From Dactylorhiza incarnata (Eukaryota > Streptophyta > Magnoliopsida > Asparagales > Orchidaceae): a stretch of DNA of 64,000 nt. Below the pieces are notes generated by a model that saw nothing but the letters and a program-made list of their open reading frames with translations, did not search any database and was not told where the DNA came from. This document shows, piece by piece, positions 46,390-57,210 of this stretch. Numbering within the stretch: the stretch's first letter is position 1; every line of letters starts with the position of its first letter. The stretch covers positions 744,001 to 808,000 of the forward strand of contig JAWHQI010000328.1 in NCBI GenBank assembly GCA_033032865.1. Reading direction: 5' to 3'. Made by a program: the position numbers and the translations under genes.

Positions 46390-47248
46390 CACTGTTTTAA
46401 ATGTCGGCCGACATGTCCGACATGTCCTGTTTGAACCAAAAACGACTTGCATAATGAAAATATAAAGGTTATAGCGTTTTTCATTATGTCGGCCGACATA
46501 ACCGATTAAATCCGCTATATCGCCCGCCGCCGACATTTAGAAATGTCGCCGACATTTCTAAATGTCGCACGATCAGAGATTTCTCTCCGCTTATTCTCCG
46601 TCCTCGCAGCTGGATGGGTTTTTGCTAGGTTTTTTCTCATTTTATTCGCACATTTCCGAGCCTATGGATTATACTTGATTTTCACTTGTCTCCTTCCAAT
46701 GCTTTCTTCTTGCATGCTTTATGTATGGAGTATCAGTTGCGTATTTGATTGCTGAAATTTATTCCATCAAGTTTTGTCATTGTCACCAAGTCTGCCACAT
46801 TTATTCTTAGTATTGTACAATTAATTTGCATGTTTATATGGAAGTAAACAAACATGATTTAATGCAGGTTAATATTTAAATAGTGTTTGTTGTCATTTCC
46901 CTTTCCAACAATGAGGAAGAATGATAAAATAATTTTCAACCTTTAAATGCTTAAAAATGAAAATAATAAATGAGGATATACATACAATGAAAATAGATAC
47001 ATGGTTAGAAGATAATGGTGATTGAAGATAGATTCGAGTATTTTGGAAATAATACAACTAAGTAGAAAATGTGTTCATTGAGTAGAACAAATTATTGTAG
47101 CTTATAGAGCTAAGATAATATGGTATAACTTATAATATAAATATTTTTTAAGAATCCGACATATTAAAATGTCCCCGATATGTCTCCGACATCCGACATC
47201 TAAAAACTCAATCCGACGTGTCTCCGACATCCGACATTTAAAACCTTG
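46390..47248. mobile_element. Non-autonomous hAT-like element, 859 bp
   Basis: The ends CACTGTTTTAAATGTCGG and (inverse) CAAGGTTTTAAATGTCGG match at 16 of 18 positions. The flanks ATTGAAGT (46382-46389) and ATTGGAGT (47249-47256) form an 8-bp duplication with one change. An 8-bp duplication and CA(A)GG-type ends are hAT features. Subterminal CGACAT/ATGTCG words are repeated at both ends. No transposase is encoded; a 70-codon frame at 46543-46755 shows no known domain. Confidence 0.85.
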
Positions 47249-47337
47249 ATTGGAGTTAGTTCTTTATTAGGCCATAGTTCTTCCTTTCCCTTCCATTATC
47301 TCCTAGGAGAGATCCTACTTAATCCTGCACAAGTAGC

Positions 47338-49156
47338 TTAAATATTAGAAGGAACCCATGTTACCTTGGGCCCTTTGCTTTTATCATTGTAAGGTTCTAT
47401 GAAAGAGTAGAAAGGTCTTTCATGATATCCTTTTGGATGACAGAGAGTGAGTTTATCAAACCTTAATTTATTATTTTGATACTTCAGATGTGTATAAAAT
47501 GTATCTAAATATAATAAATCAGTAGAGTGTTTAATTATTCTACTTTTGGTTTTAACCTTTTGATTATTGTTGGTTAATTTCTCTGCATTACTCTTGCCTA
47601 GAGATTTCTTTTCATTGTTTAGGTTTACTTTATTAAGCACAGTTATTTTATTTGGATTATTAATATCCTTATCTTTAGTTAGTGCACTCCTCTCACTTGT
47701 TTGAAAATTACCATGTCTAATAAGTCTAACTGGATTTTTCCAGGCTGGTCTACTAGTGATTTCTGTGCTAGTGCAATGGTTTGCTCCTAGACCTAGGTGT
47801 TTAAATCTCATGGGGAGATTTTGTGTAATATCTTTGAGCTTTTGACTCATCCCATTGAGAGAGTCCTCAAAGGTTTTTGCCTTTGTTAGCTCTTCTTTTA
47901 ATTTTAGATTTTCATTTCTTATTTCTATCAATTTTGTTTCTTTTTCTTGAATTTCATTACTCAGATCATTATTTAGTGAATATAATTCATCTTTCTTAAA
48001 ATTTTCTATTTCTTCCCTATTTGTTTCTAATTCTTTTTGTATATTGAGGAAATCATTGCAAAATTCTTTAAATCAATTTTTAAAATCATCAGAATTGAAA
48101 TCAAAATCATCAAACAGAGATACCTATTTTTCTTCATCATCTGAAGATATCCCCAATGCCATCATGCAGACTGCTTCAACATCTTTTTCTTCATCACTCT
48201 CTGATGAAGAGGAGCTTGACTCTGCTTCAGAGTCACTCTAGGTTTCAACAATGAAACCTTTGCCCTTCTTCTTGTCTTTCCTCCTGAAAGACTTCTTCTT
48301 CTGCTCATCTCCGTTGCTGCTCCTATCTCTTTGTTCCTGTGGGCACTCAGGGGCTATGTGCCCTGGCTTGTTGCAGGAGAAGCAAATCACCTCCTTCTTT
48401 GGAGTCTTATCATATCTGGGCTTTAAGCTCCTCTCTCTTCTCCTTGAGTCTTCTGTCTTGACCTACTTTCTGAATCTCCTAGCTAGGAGACTGAACATTT
48501 CATCTTTAGGAGTGGAGGGCTCTCCTTCAGCAACTTTCAAAGCATGACTCCTTTGGATAGGAGTTGAAGTTGTCTCCCTTGCCTCTGCTTCAGCTCTTCT
48601 TTTCAGAAGCATCTCATATGATTTAAGCTTTCCTAGCAAAACATCGGTAGAGATCTCTCTATGGCGTCTGAACTCTCTGATGACCCAGATCCTTGAGTCC
48701 CATAAGCTCGAGAAGCACATGAGGATCTTATCATTGATTTTCTGTTAGAGAAATCGCTTTTTCTAGACCTTTCAGCTCATTTATTATAATGATGATTCTG
48801 TCATACATCTCAGCAACAGTTTCCTCAGCTTACTTTTGAAAGTTCTCATATTGGGATATGAGAAGGGACTTCCTGTCCTTTCTTTTATCAGAACTCCCTT
48901 CAACCATTCTGGTCTCTTTTGCTGATTGACAGTCAACTACTTTCTGGAAAATGTCATCTGACATTGTGGAAACGAGAATGTTCATAGCTTTGGCATCACA
49001 TGCCTTCTGCTTCTTCTCAGCCTCTGTCCATTCACTCATTGGGACAGCTTCCAGTGTTGTAGATCCACTGACACCTTGTCTTACTGGAGCTGGGGGACCT
49101 GAAAGAATGACATTAAAAATGTCTTCATCAATAGAGTTCATTTTAATTATACACAC
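47338..49156 (-). pseudogene. gag: Copia 2 Gag, broken and N-terminally truncated
   Basis: The fragments match copia 1 Gag in order. NSIDEDIFNVILSGP to QYENFQK (49156-48830) is the UBN2-type domain; SLWDSRIWVIREFRRHREISTDVLLGKLKSYE (48720-48463) gives its end; the zinc knuckle CFSCNKPGHIAPEC is at 48343-48384; and a coiled coil and C-terminal part are at 47931-47338. There are stops and shifts between pieces. The first 30 or so residues are gone: the Gag frame runs straight into LTR sequence at about 49140. The tail lacks the motif-encoded STSTRRN repeats of copia 1 but ends at the same TAA. Confidence 0.85.
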
Positions 49157-50618
49157 ACAATAAAAACTTTAAGTATTATGCACCCAGCAAAATCAAAGAC
49201 AGAATAAAGTATAAACAATTGCTGAAAATAAAACACAGAAAAACAGAAGTATGGACAGCACAAAAAATCACACACAAAGACACATAAATTTTTATAGAGG
49301 TTCCCCAAATGATGGTAGTCCTCTCTTCTACCTCCCTAGTAGGATTGCATAACCTGTGCCTGAGTATTTTGATAAGGAGACTCTTAGAACCACTGAGTCT
49401 TTTGATAAGGAGACTCTTAGAAGCACTGAATCCTTTGGAAGATGGATTAATAAAACTCTTTACAGTTGAAAGAAGAGTGAGAAGAAAGCAGGAAGAAGAA
49501 AATAGAATTTTGTCTTTCAGAAGCACTTCTGTAGCTTCTGTCTTTCACAGGATCTGAAATGATGAACTCTTGCTTATGATTGTGATGATTGCAAGGGTTA
49601 TTTGACTTGATCCTTTTCTGTAAGTACTTATTGTAAACATCTGCTGTAAGATGCAGAAGAAGAAACAACTGTTATCTTTTCACTGTGCTGAAAGAAGACT
49701 TGTTCTTGTCTTAGGGTTTGAGGAGGAAGAAGATGGAGAAGACCCCTTTTTCGACAAACAAGAATAATGTGATAACCTCAATTCTCTTGTTCTCTTTTGT
49801 CTACTTATGTTGTATGATTGGAATTTGAAATCCTTTCTTCTTTTAGGCTGTTCTGAAAAGGAATTTTTTTTGAACATATAAATTTTCTTTCCTCTTTTGT
49901 TCCCGACCCGTCCATCAGTTTTGAATACTTTCCAAGAATGATTTTGCTGAGTCCTGGAATACTCCATTCCATTCTTGACAATAAACGAGTCGTTGGAGAA
50001 CAACTGTCTTTAGCCTTGTGGTCTTTCTGAAAAGGTCTGAAAAGGACAGCAGAAAAAGCTTCCTTTTCTGACTGTATTCGACGCTGCGTCGACTTCATCA
50101 TTCTTCATGTCGACGTACCCCTGAGTTCTTATAGGAGTAGCTTCGAATTCCTTCTTAGCTCTGACTGAACTCAGATGTCGACGTTACGTCGATTCCTTAT
50201 CGACGTATCCATCGAGTTGAAGACTTGGACTTGAGCTTTGACTTCTGCGTCGAATTGTAGTCGAAGTTGCGTCGACTTTTTGGATGGCTTCGACAAGCTC
50301 TACCTTCTGCGTCGAGTTCCTTTCGACGTTGCGTCGAGTTGACTTATACTTCGGCAGGCTGAATAAGTTGCTTGGACTTCTAGTCAGTGTTGCGTCGACA
50401 TCAAGTCGAAGTTGCGTCGACTTTCATTCGACGCATGTCTTAACATAATTTATTTTGTGATTGTCTCGACTTGGCCTTGACACTCTAAGATGAGTGTGAC
50501 ATCCTAAGACATCTAATGACCAATTTACCCTTACTATACAATGTGGGTAATACTCCTAGAAAGTAAAATCACTTATAGATAATTTGTTAAGTTAAATCAA
50601 AAGGGGTTTTTCCCAACA
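49141..50618 (-). repeat. 5' LTR of copia 2, inner edge deleted
   Basis: It aligns with 42177-43690. The first 70 bp of the left copy (TGAAAGTGC through the poly-G run), the primer site, the leader and the gag start are missing at the 49140 junction. Confidence 0.85.
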
Positions 50619-50801
50619 TATAGGTAATGGGAAGGGGAGCTGGTCCAACGCTATGTAGTAGGCATGCTGATGTAGGGTAGGGTGTGTAGTGGATTCCTAG
50701 AATGCACACTAGTGGGGGTGAGGGTTGACACTCTAACTTCCAATAACACAATGCATGCACTACACGCAGACCACAAACTTCTGAGCACCCAACCTCTTAA
50801 A

Positions 50802-51731
50802 ACACTTTTCAAAAGGGTGGCCCGCACGACCACAAAAGCTACACGCCTCCTTGCCTCCTTGCCCCCTTTCTTTGGAGCAGGGCTAGATGCCCAAAGGGCT
50901 TCCACCGTCCTGAGCCTTCCTCTTTTCCTTCCTTAGCAACATGTCACGATTTTTGGCATTATCAATAGACTCAACCTTCAAGGCAGCTTCCACCGCTTCC
51001 GTATAACTCTCGGATTGATAAGCGCTGACTAACTACTGGATGTCACTTCGAAGACCACCTAGAAAATGCTTAACTCTACCTTCCTCTGTGGCTACTAACT
51101 CCGGGACAAACCTGCTCAACTTGCTGAACTCGATCTCATACTCACCAACCGTGAGTTGCCTCTACTTCAGATCCAAGAAATTGTTCATCATCTTGTCTTG
51201 CTCAACCGACGACAGAAACTTTTTCAAGAGCATCCCCTTAAACCTTTCCCACGAGCACCCATCCGCGAGACCTTCTTTTTCCCTGATCCACCAACCCTTA
51301 GCAAGGCCTTTCAACTGATAAGCAACAACCATAACCTTTTGGTCCGCTGAAATCCCTGAATTGGAAAACATCTCCTCAATAGCTATGATCCCGTCATCTA
51401 ACGCCATGAAATCAGCCCTCCCATCATAGGTCGGGGGTCCTACTCGCTGGAAATGCGAGATGAAATTCATCTCAGGTGGCAACAGAACAGGAGGCACTAG
51501 GGGAGTAGGACAGACAGGAACAACCCGACCCACCGCAGGATCCTGCACCGCAGGCTGCTGCCTTAAGGTGGCAGTCAACAACACGTGCATATGTGCTTGC
51601 ATCGCGACCATCTGCCTCGACAGAGTCTCATTGCTCTGACGTAGCTCCTTAATCATTGCCTCACTGTGCGCACCCGAAGACTCACCCTCAGACTGGGGAG
51701 CCGACCTCAACGATTGACGCTTCAGAGCCAT
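50802..51731 (-). pseudogene. Gypsy Gag (retrotransposon gag domain plus zinc knuckle)
   Basis: It starts MALKRQSLRS and has a Gln/Pro-rich N-terminal part. The gag capsid domain follows (FMALDDGIIAIEEMF, AYQLKGLAKGWW, WERFKGMLLKKF), then a stop at 51159-51161 where LK-Q is expected, and the frame continues as LTVGEYEIEFSKL. After a frame change the zinc knuckle CSFCGRAGHPFEKC is at 50802-50843. The sequence then stops resembling Gag. Confidence 0.85.
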
Positions 51732-52404
51732 CGCCTACGAGTACGAACGAGCATCCTATCAAGACTTAGCTAAATGCTAAAATTACTTATCTTAGATCAG
51801 ACCCAAAAGAAAAACGCGGACACTTGCTCTTGCTACTATCTTGCTCTGGGATTCTTTATGAATGATATTATGCTTAACTTAGGATGATATACCATCATCC
51901 ATTGACTCTTGTGCATATAATACGAATGCTTGAATGCTTAAAATCTTCATTTTAAATCATGTGTGTACAAATGTCATTATGTAGATCTTAACTTAGCATG
52001 TGTGCTAATGTTATGTTATGATGTGCATGTTGTTCTATGCATTCTTAGAAAAGCCTTAATGCATGTCATGAGTGGCGTACACATGAAATATTATGCATCC
52101 CATTTTATATAATATCGCATGTAACGTAAAAATAAAATCTAATGGACATCCATGTGATAATTGTTAAGTCGTCCATTTCAACTTAACAATCACATGTTGC
52201 TATACCTATGAGAATCCATATACAAACACCTATTATGCATCATATACAATAATATGCCCCGTATACTTATGTCATGCTTATGAGTGTAGTGTTCATGCTT
52301 CAGCCAAAACATACTGATGACCCATCGGTGTGTGTATGCAATGAAATAAGATTCTAAAACAGATGGATGTTCGACTAATCCCGCCTAACAACCAACTAAA
52401 CCTA

Positions 52405-52416
52405 GCTCTAATATCA
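52405..52416 (-). other. Degenerate primer binding site
   Basis: The minus strand reads TGATATTAGAGC, against TGGTATCAGAGC, two bases from the LTR end. Confidence 0.7.
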
Positions 52417-52418
52417 AC

Positions 52419-52808
52419 TGTCACAACCTGCATTTTCCCCAATATATAAATATATTATCAGAGTGAGAGAAAATACGCATTGTGATGCCACGTAGTGCAG
52501 GAGACAACTACAGACGCTCAGACATCTCCGTCTCTTTATTTATTTTCATAAAAGACTTACAAATATATATACTTTATGTTGAAAGACCTGATTTACATCT
52601 GAGGTTCAAGACCGTGTCCCTCGGTTCAATGGATCAACTAGTCTATAAGTAGGAAAATATATACATACGCAGCGAAAAAGAAAATATGAAGTTTAATTCA
52701 TTTTATCCTAGCTGAGCATGAAGACCAAACATTAAGCTAGTGGTATGCACAACTCTAGTTTTAGTATAAGTAAGAAAAGAGCATCTACGATCTTCAAAGT
52801 AAGATGAC
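52419..52808 (-). repeat. Partial 5' LTR of the gypsy fragment
   Basis: It starts TGTCACAACC on the + strand, i.e. it ends GGTTGTGACA on its own strand. The rest was separated by the insertion at 52809. Confidence 0.65.
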
Positions 52809-52960
52809 TGTTGGGAACAGTGCCCAACAATATTCCTGATTTGAAGAAGTGCTCAGATCAATGATAAGTACAATATGTATTTGATGGTGTGTTCAGTTTA
52901 TGTTTGCAAAGATTAAATAATATGTCCAGTACTTCTTAAATTCCACTAAGTATAATATCG

Positions 52961-53690
52961 TCGAGAAGGACTGCACATATCGTCGAATAAAGCACTCGTA
53001 CATCGTCGAGATTGCATACTGAGATAAGCTGAAGGATCATGAAAGTTATCGTCGAAATGATATGGACAACTCTACGATATCGTTGTGATAGCAAAGCTCA
53101 TACGACGATATCGTCGTAAAGAACAAAAAGAATCAATCAAGTTGTATATCGTCGTGTCGATCTGTATCTCACGACGATATCGCTGAAAGGCTAAAGTCAA
53201 AGTATACGGGAGTGTCGACGACATCGTTGAAAAGAACAAGAAGAATCAATCGAGTTAAATATCGCCGTGTCGATCTGTATCTCACGACGATATCGCTGAA
53301 AGGCTAAAGTCAAAAGTATTCGGGAGTGATGTCGTAAAGAAGTCTTATCGCTGAGAAGACTAAGAAAGAACTTGTAAAAGCAGCCGATAGAAGAGGAATG
53401 GATTATCGTCGAAATGATCAAAACGATATCGACGAGAAGTAAAAATGATCAAGACGATATCGTCGAAAAGACAGTATGGTTTCAACGACATCGTCGAGAA
53501 GACCAAAAGTTTCCAATGAGATTACGGCGACATCTTCATATCGTTGTAAGTGCAAGTAGAGTTATGATATCAAGTATCGTCGTAATATCATTCTCTGAAG
53601 AAGACTTGAAGATTTGTCCAAGTCCAAGATGGATCGTCGTAACGACAAGATATGTCGTCGAGAAGTTGCAAATATCGTCGAGACAGGTCA
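52961..53690. repeat. ATCGTCG/CGACGAT motif array
   Basis: Many copies of TATCGTCG and its complement occur, often followed by AGAAG or AAATGA. It is related in style to the TCGACG arrays of copia 1 and 2 but has a different core. Further copies are at 56600-56715 inside the element. Confidence 0.85.
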
Positions 53691-54244
53691 AGACATTTCA
53701 AATCGCGCTGTCTGCATTAATGCCGCCGCATGATGGTCCAATCAACGCTTGCCGTTAAGTAATGAGCTCCTGACACTTAAGGTACATTCTAGGAGACCGT
53801 TAGCCGACTCCTCAGAGATATAAAGGGAATAAGTGTCTGCCCTAATTCAACACAAAGAACAATCGCAAATTTTTCAATAGAACAGTAATACGGTTGCGAG
53901 AAGGAGGAACAAGAACTGGCGAACTAAATTTTCACATCAAGTGTTCTCCAAGTTTCAGTTTAGCACCATCGACTGATAAGAAGTGTTCCAGATCGAAGAA
54001 AGGATTAAAAGAGAAACCTGTGCTTTTCAAGAAAAGATCTGAAACATTCTCTTCATATCCAAGAAGCCAATCTCCATTTCGCTCAAGTTTCAGTCCAGCA
54101 CCATCGGCTGATAAGAACTGTTCAAGACTAAAGAAGGGATTGAAGAAGAGTCTGTGCGTCCAAGATAACATTAAAAGCATCTTCTTCAAGTCTAAGAAGT
54201 CAATCGTCAAAATGCTAGAGAAGTTGTTTCTCAAATCTTTTTTC

Positions 54245-54446
54245 TGTAGGGCTTGAGGGCCTAAGCTGTAGGATCTGTTTCAGATCTGAGATTTGTAGGG
54301 CTTGAGGGCCTGCGATTTGTAGGGCTTGAGGGCCTGAAACTTGTAGGGCTTGAGGGCCTGAGCTGTAGGATCTGTTTCAGATCTGAGATTTGTAAAGCTT
54401 GAGGGCCTGTGTGTAGGGCCTGAGATTGTAAGGCTGAGGGCCTGAG
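54245..54446 (+). repeat. GTAGGGCTTGAGGGCCTG tandem array
   Basis: About seven diverged units, some interrupted by a TAGGATCTGTTTCAGATCTG block that is itself an inverted repeat. It is close to the LTR end. Confidence 0.85.
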
Positions 54447-54691
54447 TATTTGGTGGAGTTTGCCGACTCTAGCACATTGCTAGATAGACGCAGAAGGACA
54501 GTGAACCACTGAAGATACTCTGTTTTGAGGAACCACTATAGATCCTTGAGTGCTTTCTGTGATTTGCTCTTAATCTTTAAAACATTACTCTAGGATGTTC
54601 ATAAGAACAGACTCAAAAGAAAGAGGGACATTATATTTTAAAATACTTATTCCCCCCTCTAGGTGATTTGACAACATCCATAACTAACAAG

Positions 54692-54702
54692 TGGTATCAG
54701 AG
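54692..54702 (+). other. Primer binding site of copia 3
   Basis: TGGTATCAGAG lies two bases after the LTR end and fits initiator Met tRNA. Confidence 0.9.
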
Positions 54703-54788
54703 AGAGGTTGTTCAAAGTAAGCCTAACAACTTGAACAGATCTGCCCTTGGGCGTGTCAAATCATCAACTCAAAAAGAAATAGAGACTC

Positions 54789-55905
54789 ATGAAGAAAATG
54801 AGAAGATTTGATGCTAAGGAGTTCAGATCTTTTAGTAAAAGCAGCTGCAACACCTCTTATTCTGAAGAAGATAGATGGTTATGGCCAAGTGAGAAAGGAA
54901 TCAGAGCACCCCTGACCCTCTCAGACAGTGAATCTGAGGATGAAGAAGGCTCTATGGCTAGAGAAAGGATAAGGGCACCACTCACTCTCTCAGACTGTGA
55001 CTCTGAGGATGAGGAACTCTTTGGGTTGGTTGCCATTTCAAATGAGGAAAGTCATGAGGATTCACATCCTGCTCAGGTAAGTACTACTCACATATCTCCA
55101 GTACCTGCTTCATTTGAAAAGTTCAAGATTGCATCAGATGATTGCTGTTCATCTAAAGATGATGCAGAAGACTGCTCATCATGCAATAACAAGAATCATA
55201 CTAAACTTATAGAACAACTTGAGAGTCTCTTGGCAGCTCTTAAAAAGAGCAAGAGGTTGGTTAAATCTCAAGCTGAGAAAATCAGAATCCTTGAGCCCTT
55301 CAGATCTCAAGTTGAAGAGAAGACCAAGGATGAGATTAGATTGTTCAATGAGCTTATCATACTTCAGGAGAAATCTGATGCTCAGGGTAGGACAATCAAG
55401 TCTCTAGAGAACAAGCTTAGAACGGGGAGAAAGCTTGTGACTAGCTTCTCTAAGCCTAAAACAGTTCTCCCTATTATTGACTGCTTCTCCACTCAAGTCA
55501 GAGGAGGACAAGGAAATAATAAGGAAGTTGGAGAGACTTCCCAAGCTAGAACTGTCTTTCAAACAGTTGTCTCTCCACATGCACCATCAACCAAAAAGAA
55601 GGGAAAGGTTTTGTCTCAATAACCTATTCCTAAGGAAAGATCATTGACTGTGCAACCAATTCCAAAACCAAGGCACAATCACATGATCAGCTGTAATGCA
55701 TGTTGCAATACAACCTGCTCATTTAGTCACCCCCCTCCACTCAAAAGGTGACTCATAAGAGGAGGTACAATAGATTTGGGTGTTGGTGCTGTGGCAAGGT
55801 TGGACACTTTGCTATTGATTGTTGGTTCAATCCAACAGTGCCTAGAGCAAGGAATGAGAAGCTAGTCAGTGGTGTGACGACAAATGCTGCAGTGGGTAGA
55901 AATGA
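54789..55905 (+). pseudogene. gag: Copia 3 Gag, C-terminal part with coiled coil and zinc knuckle
   Basis: 277 codons are open to 55622. An acidic Ser/Asp/Glu region has a repeated IRAPLTLSD segment, followed by a coiled coil (about residues 135-220) and a basic tail. After a stop and frame change comes the zinc knuckle CWCCGKVGHFAIDC at 55781-55822 and a FAGLSKWA-like end. The N-terminal UBN2-type capsid domain seen in copia 1 is absent: the ATG lies only 97 bp after the primer site. The internal order differs from copia 1, where the knuckle precedes the coiled coil. Confidence 0.7.
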
Positions 55906-56884
55906 CTCTTAATGTGCTAACAAGAACCTAGGACCCAAATTCACTTAGGTTCCTAAGGGATATCAAATCTGTTTTGCAGGTTTGTCCAAGTGGGCCAACT
56001 AAAAGAAAATATGGCCAATGGACAATAAGTAATCCAGATATAAATCTGGAATAAGAAGAAACTTGTCACAAACAAAGGTATCACACTTGACATAATTATT
56101 GGATCTCACAATTAGTCCAATTACCCAGGTATGTGTCCTTTCACAATTTAAAGTTAGAAATCTTCAAATAGATAACATGGTCTAGAAATAGAGTAAACAC
56201 ACATTTGCTCTAAGTCATCACATGAAGAAGAATGACCCGACAACTCTGAAAAGATAGGAGAAGGTCAACCCTGGAGAGTGATCCAGTTGAGGGGGAGCAC
56301 ACAAGGATCCCTGCTCAGGACAAGATGAACCCATCCACCTCATATGCCAAGACATCCAATTATCCCAAGTGTGATGATCTAGAAAGTCTAGAGCAGGAGG
56401 AGCAAAGGTAGCAGAAAGGTGCAGAGGAGAAAAGGATCTGACTCATGTGGTAGCTAAAAGCAAATGTGGTTAAACTCTATTTTAAGACATTTTACTTAAA
56501 CTCTAAAATGTTAATAAAGTGGTAATACCCTTAAAAACACAACCACTTTAATGTATGAAGGCGAAGCCAACATGCAACACACTGATGAAACAAACAAGGA
56601 CAATATCGTTGTAACCACAAAATGATATCGTCGGAACCACAACGTGTATCGTCGAAATGATGATTTGTATCGTCAAAATGACTCAACTACGTCGGCGTAA
56701 CGTCTCGACGATACCTAAGTCTCTACTCGAGAAATCAGAACTCTGAAATCAATCAATCACGACCACACAATCTAATTTAAGCACACTTTTGATAAGCGAC
56801 ACTTCGCCTCCCGCACCATAAGTTATAAATAGGGTCATATGTCTTGAATCAAAATCACTTGCTACATTTGCCCTAAAAAGCCGT
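55906..56884 (+). other. Copia 3 internal non-coding stretch
   Basis: It has stops in all frames. It contains a GAGGGGGAG tract (56289-56297), then ATCGTCG-type motifs at 56600-56715. Pol would be expected here and is absent. Confidence 0.65.
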
Positions 56885-57210
56885 CGTGTCCTCCTCGACT
56901 TCGAAGAGTGAACAAGTCGACTCTGCTAAGATCTCCTCTGATCAACAAGAAATAAACCGAAGAAAGAAGGATATCTGTACGAAGGAAGCGAATAAGGAAT
57001 GACTTTGCGAAGGCTTCAGAAGAGATTCAAAATACCATAAAGCTGCTCGACTCCATCAGCCTGGAGTTCATTCTGTCTGAACCATCAGTGATACTAAAGA
57101 GAGAAGTTTTGGAGTTCTATTCAAACGCCAAGGCCGGGTCGGAAGGAACGTCCATCAAGAGCCAAGTCAGTGAAATAAGAGTTAAGGTAACTTTCAAAAG
57201 ACTGGCCAAG
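56885..57210 (+). pseudogene. Env-like ORF start of copia 3
   Basis: One frame reads a hydrophobic-helix segment LLDSISLEFILSEP, then VLEFYSNAKAGSEG and VSEIRVKVTFKRLAK. This resembles the first part of plant retrotransposon env-like / transposon-protein domains (a vreFYaNl-type motif). The frame is broken upstream and is cut at 57210 by the chromovirus LTR. Function is unknown in the family. Confidence 0.5.

Larger units (their letters stand above)
42106..50618 (-). mobile_element. Sirevirus-like copia element without pol (copia 2)
   Basis: The left LTR (42106-43690) and a right LTR truncated at its inner edge (49141-50618) flank a minus-strand gag, a spacer and an env-like ORF. The ends match copia 1 in style (TGTTGAG/TGTTGGG to CTTTCA, with a poly-G run near 42143). 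TGTAG at 42101-42105 and TATAG at 50619-50623 form a slightly diverged target duplication. No protease, integrase, RT or RNase H is seen between gag (ending 47338) and the env-like gene (starting 45795); that gap has 600 bp of motif-rich spacer and a hAT element. The primer site and the first gag codons were removed by a deletion at about 49140. The element could not move by itself. Confidence 0.85.
50619..52808 (-). mobile_element. Gypsy fragment: gag, primer site and part of an LTR
   Basis: The minus strand holds, from the right, part of a 5' LTR (52419-52808, ending GGTTGTGACA), a degenerate Met primer site, a 670-bp leader and gag. Gag ends soon after its zinc knuckle and no pol follows. 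The LTR is interrupted on its outer side by the third copia at 52809, and copia 2 lies at the other end. The gag type suggests a Tekay/Del-like gypsy element. Confidence 0.75.
52809..54689 (+). repeat. 5' LTR of copia 3
   Basis: It is rich in internal duplications. ATCGTCG/CGACGAT words are scattered over 52961-53690. There is a 113-bp tandem pair (53118-53230 and 53231 to about 53340), a 135-bp tandem pair (53950-54084 and 54085-54215) and an array of GTAGGGCTTGAGGGCCTG units at 54245-54446. Confidence 0.85.
52809..57210 (+). mobile_element. Third Sirevirus-like copia, gag and env-like parts only (copia 3)
   Basis: A 1.88-kb 5' LTR (52809-54689) begins TGTTGGGAACAG and ends CTAACA, followed by a tRNA-Met site, a partial gag with zinc knuckle, a GAGGGGGAG tract at 56289-56297 and an env-like start. 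No protease, integrase, RT or RNase H lies between zinc knuckle (55822) and env-like region (56885). The element is cut at 57210 by the chromovirus; its 3' LTR would be right of the window. The CCCCCCTCTAG word near its LTR end matches copia 1 and 2. Confidence 0.75.
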
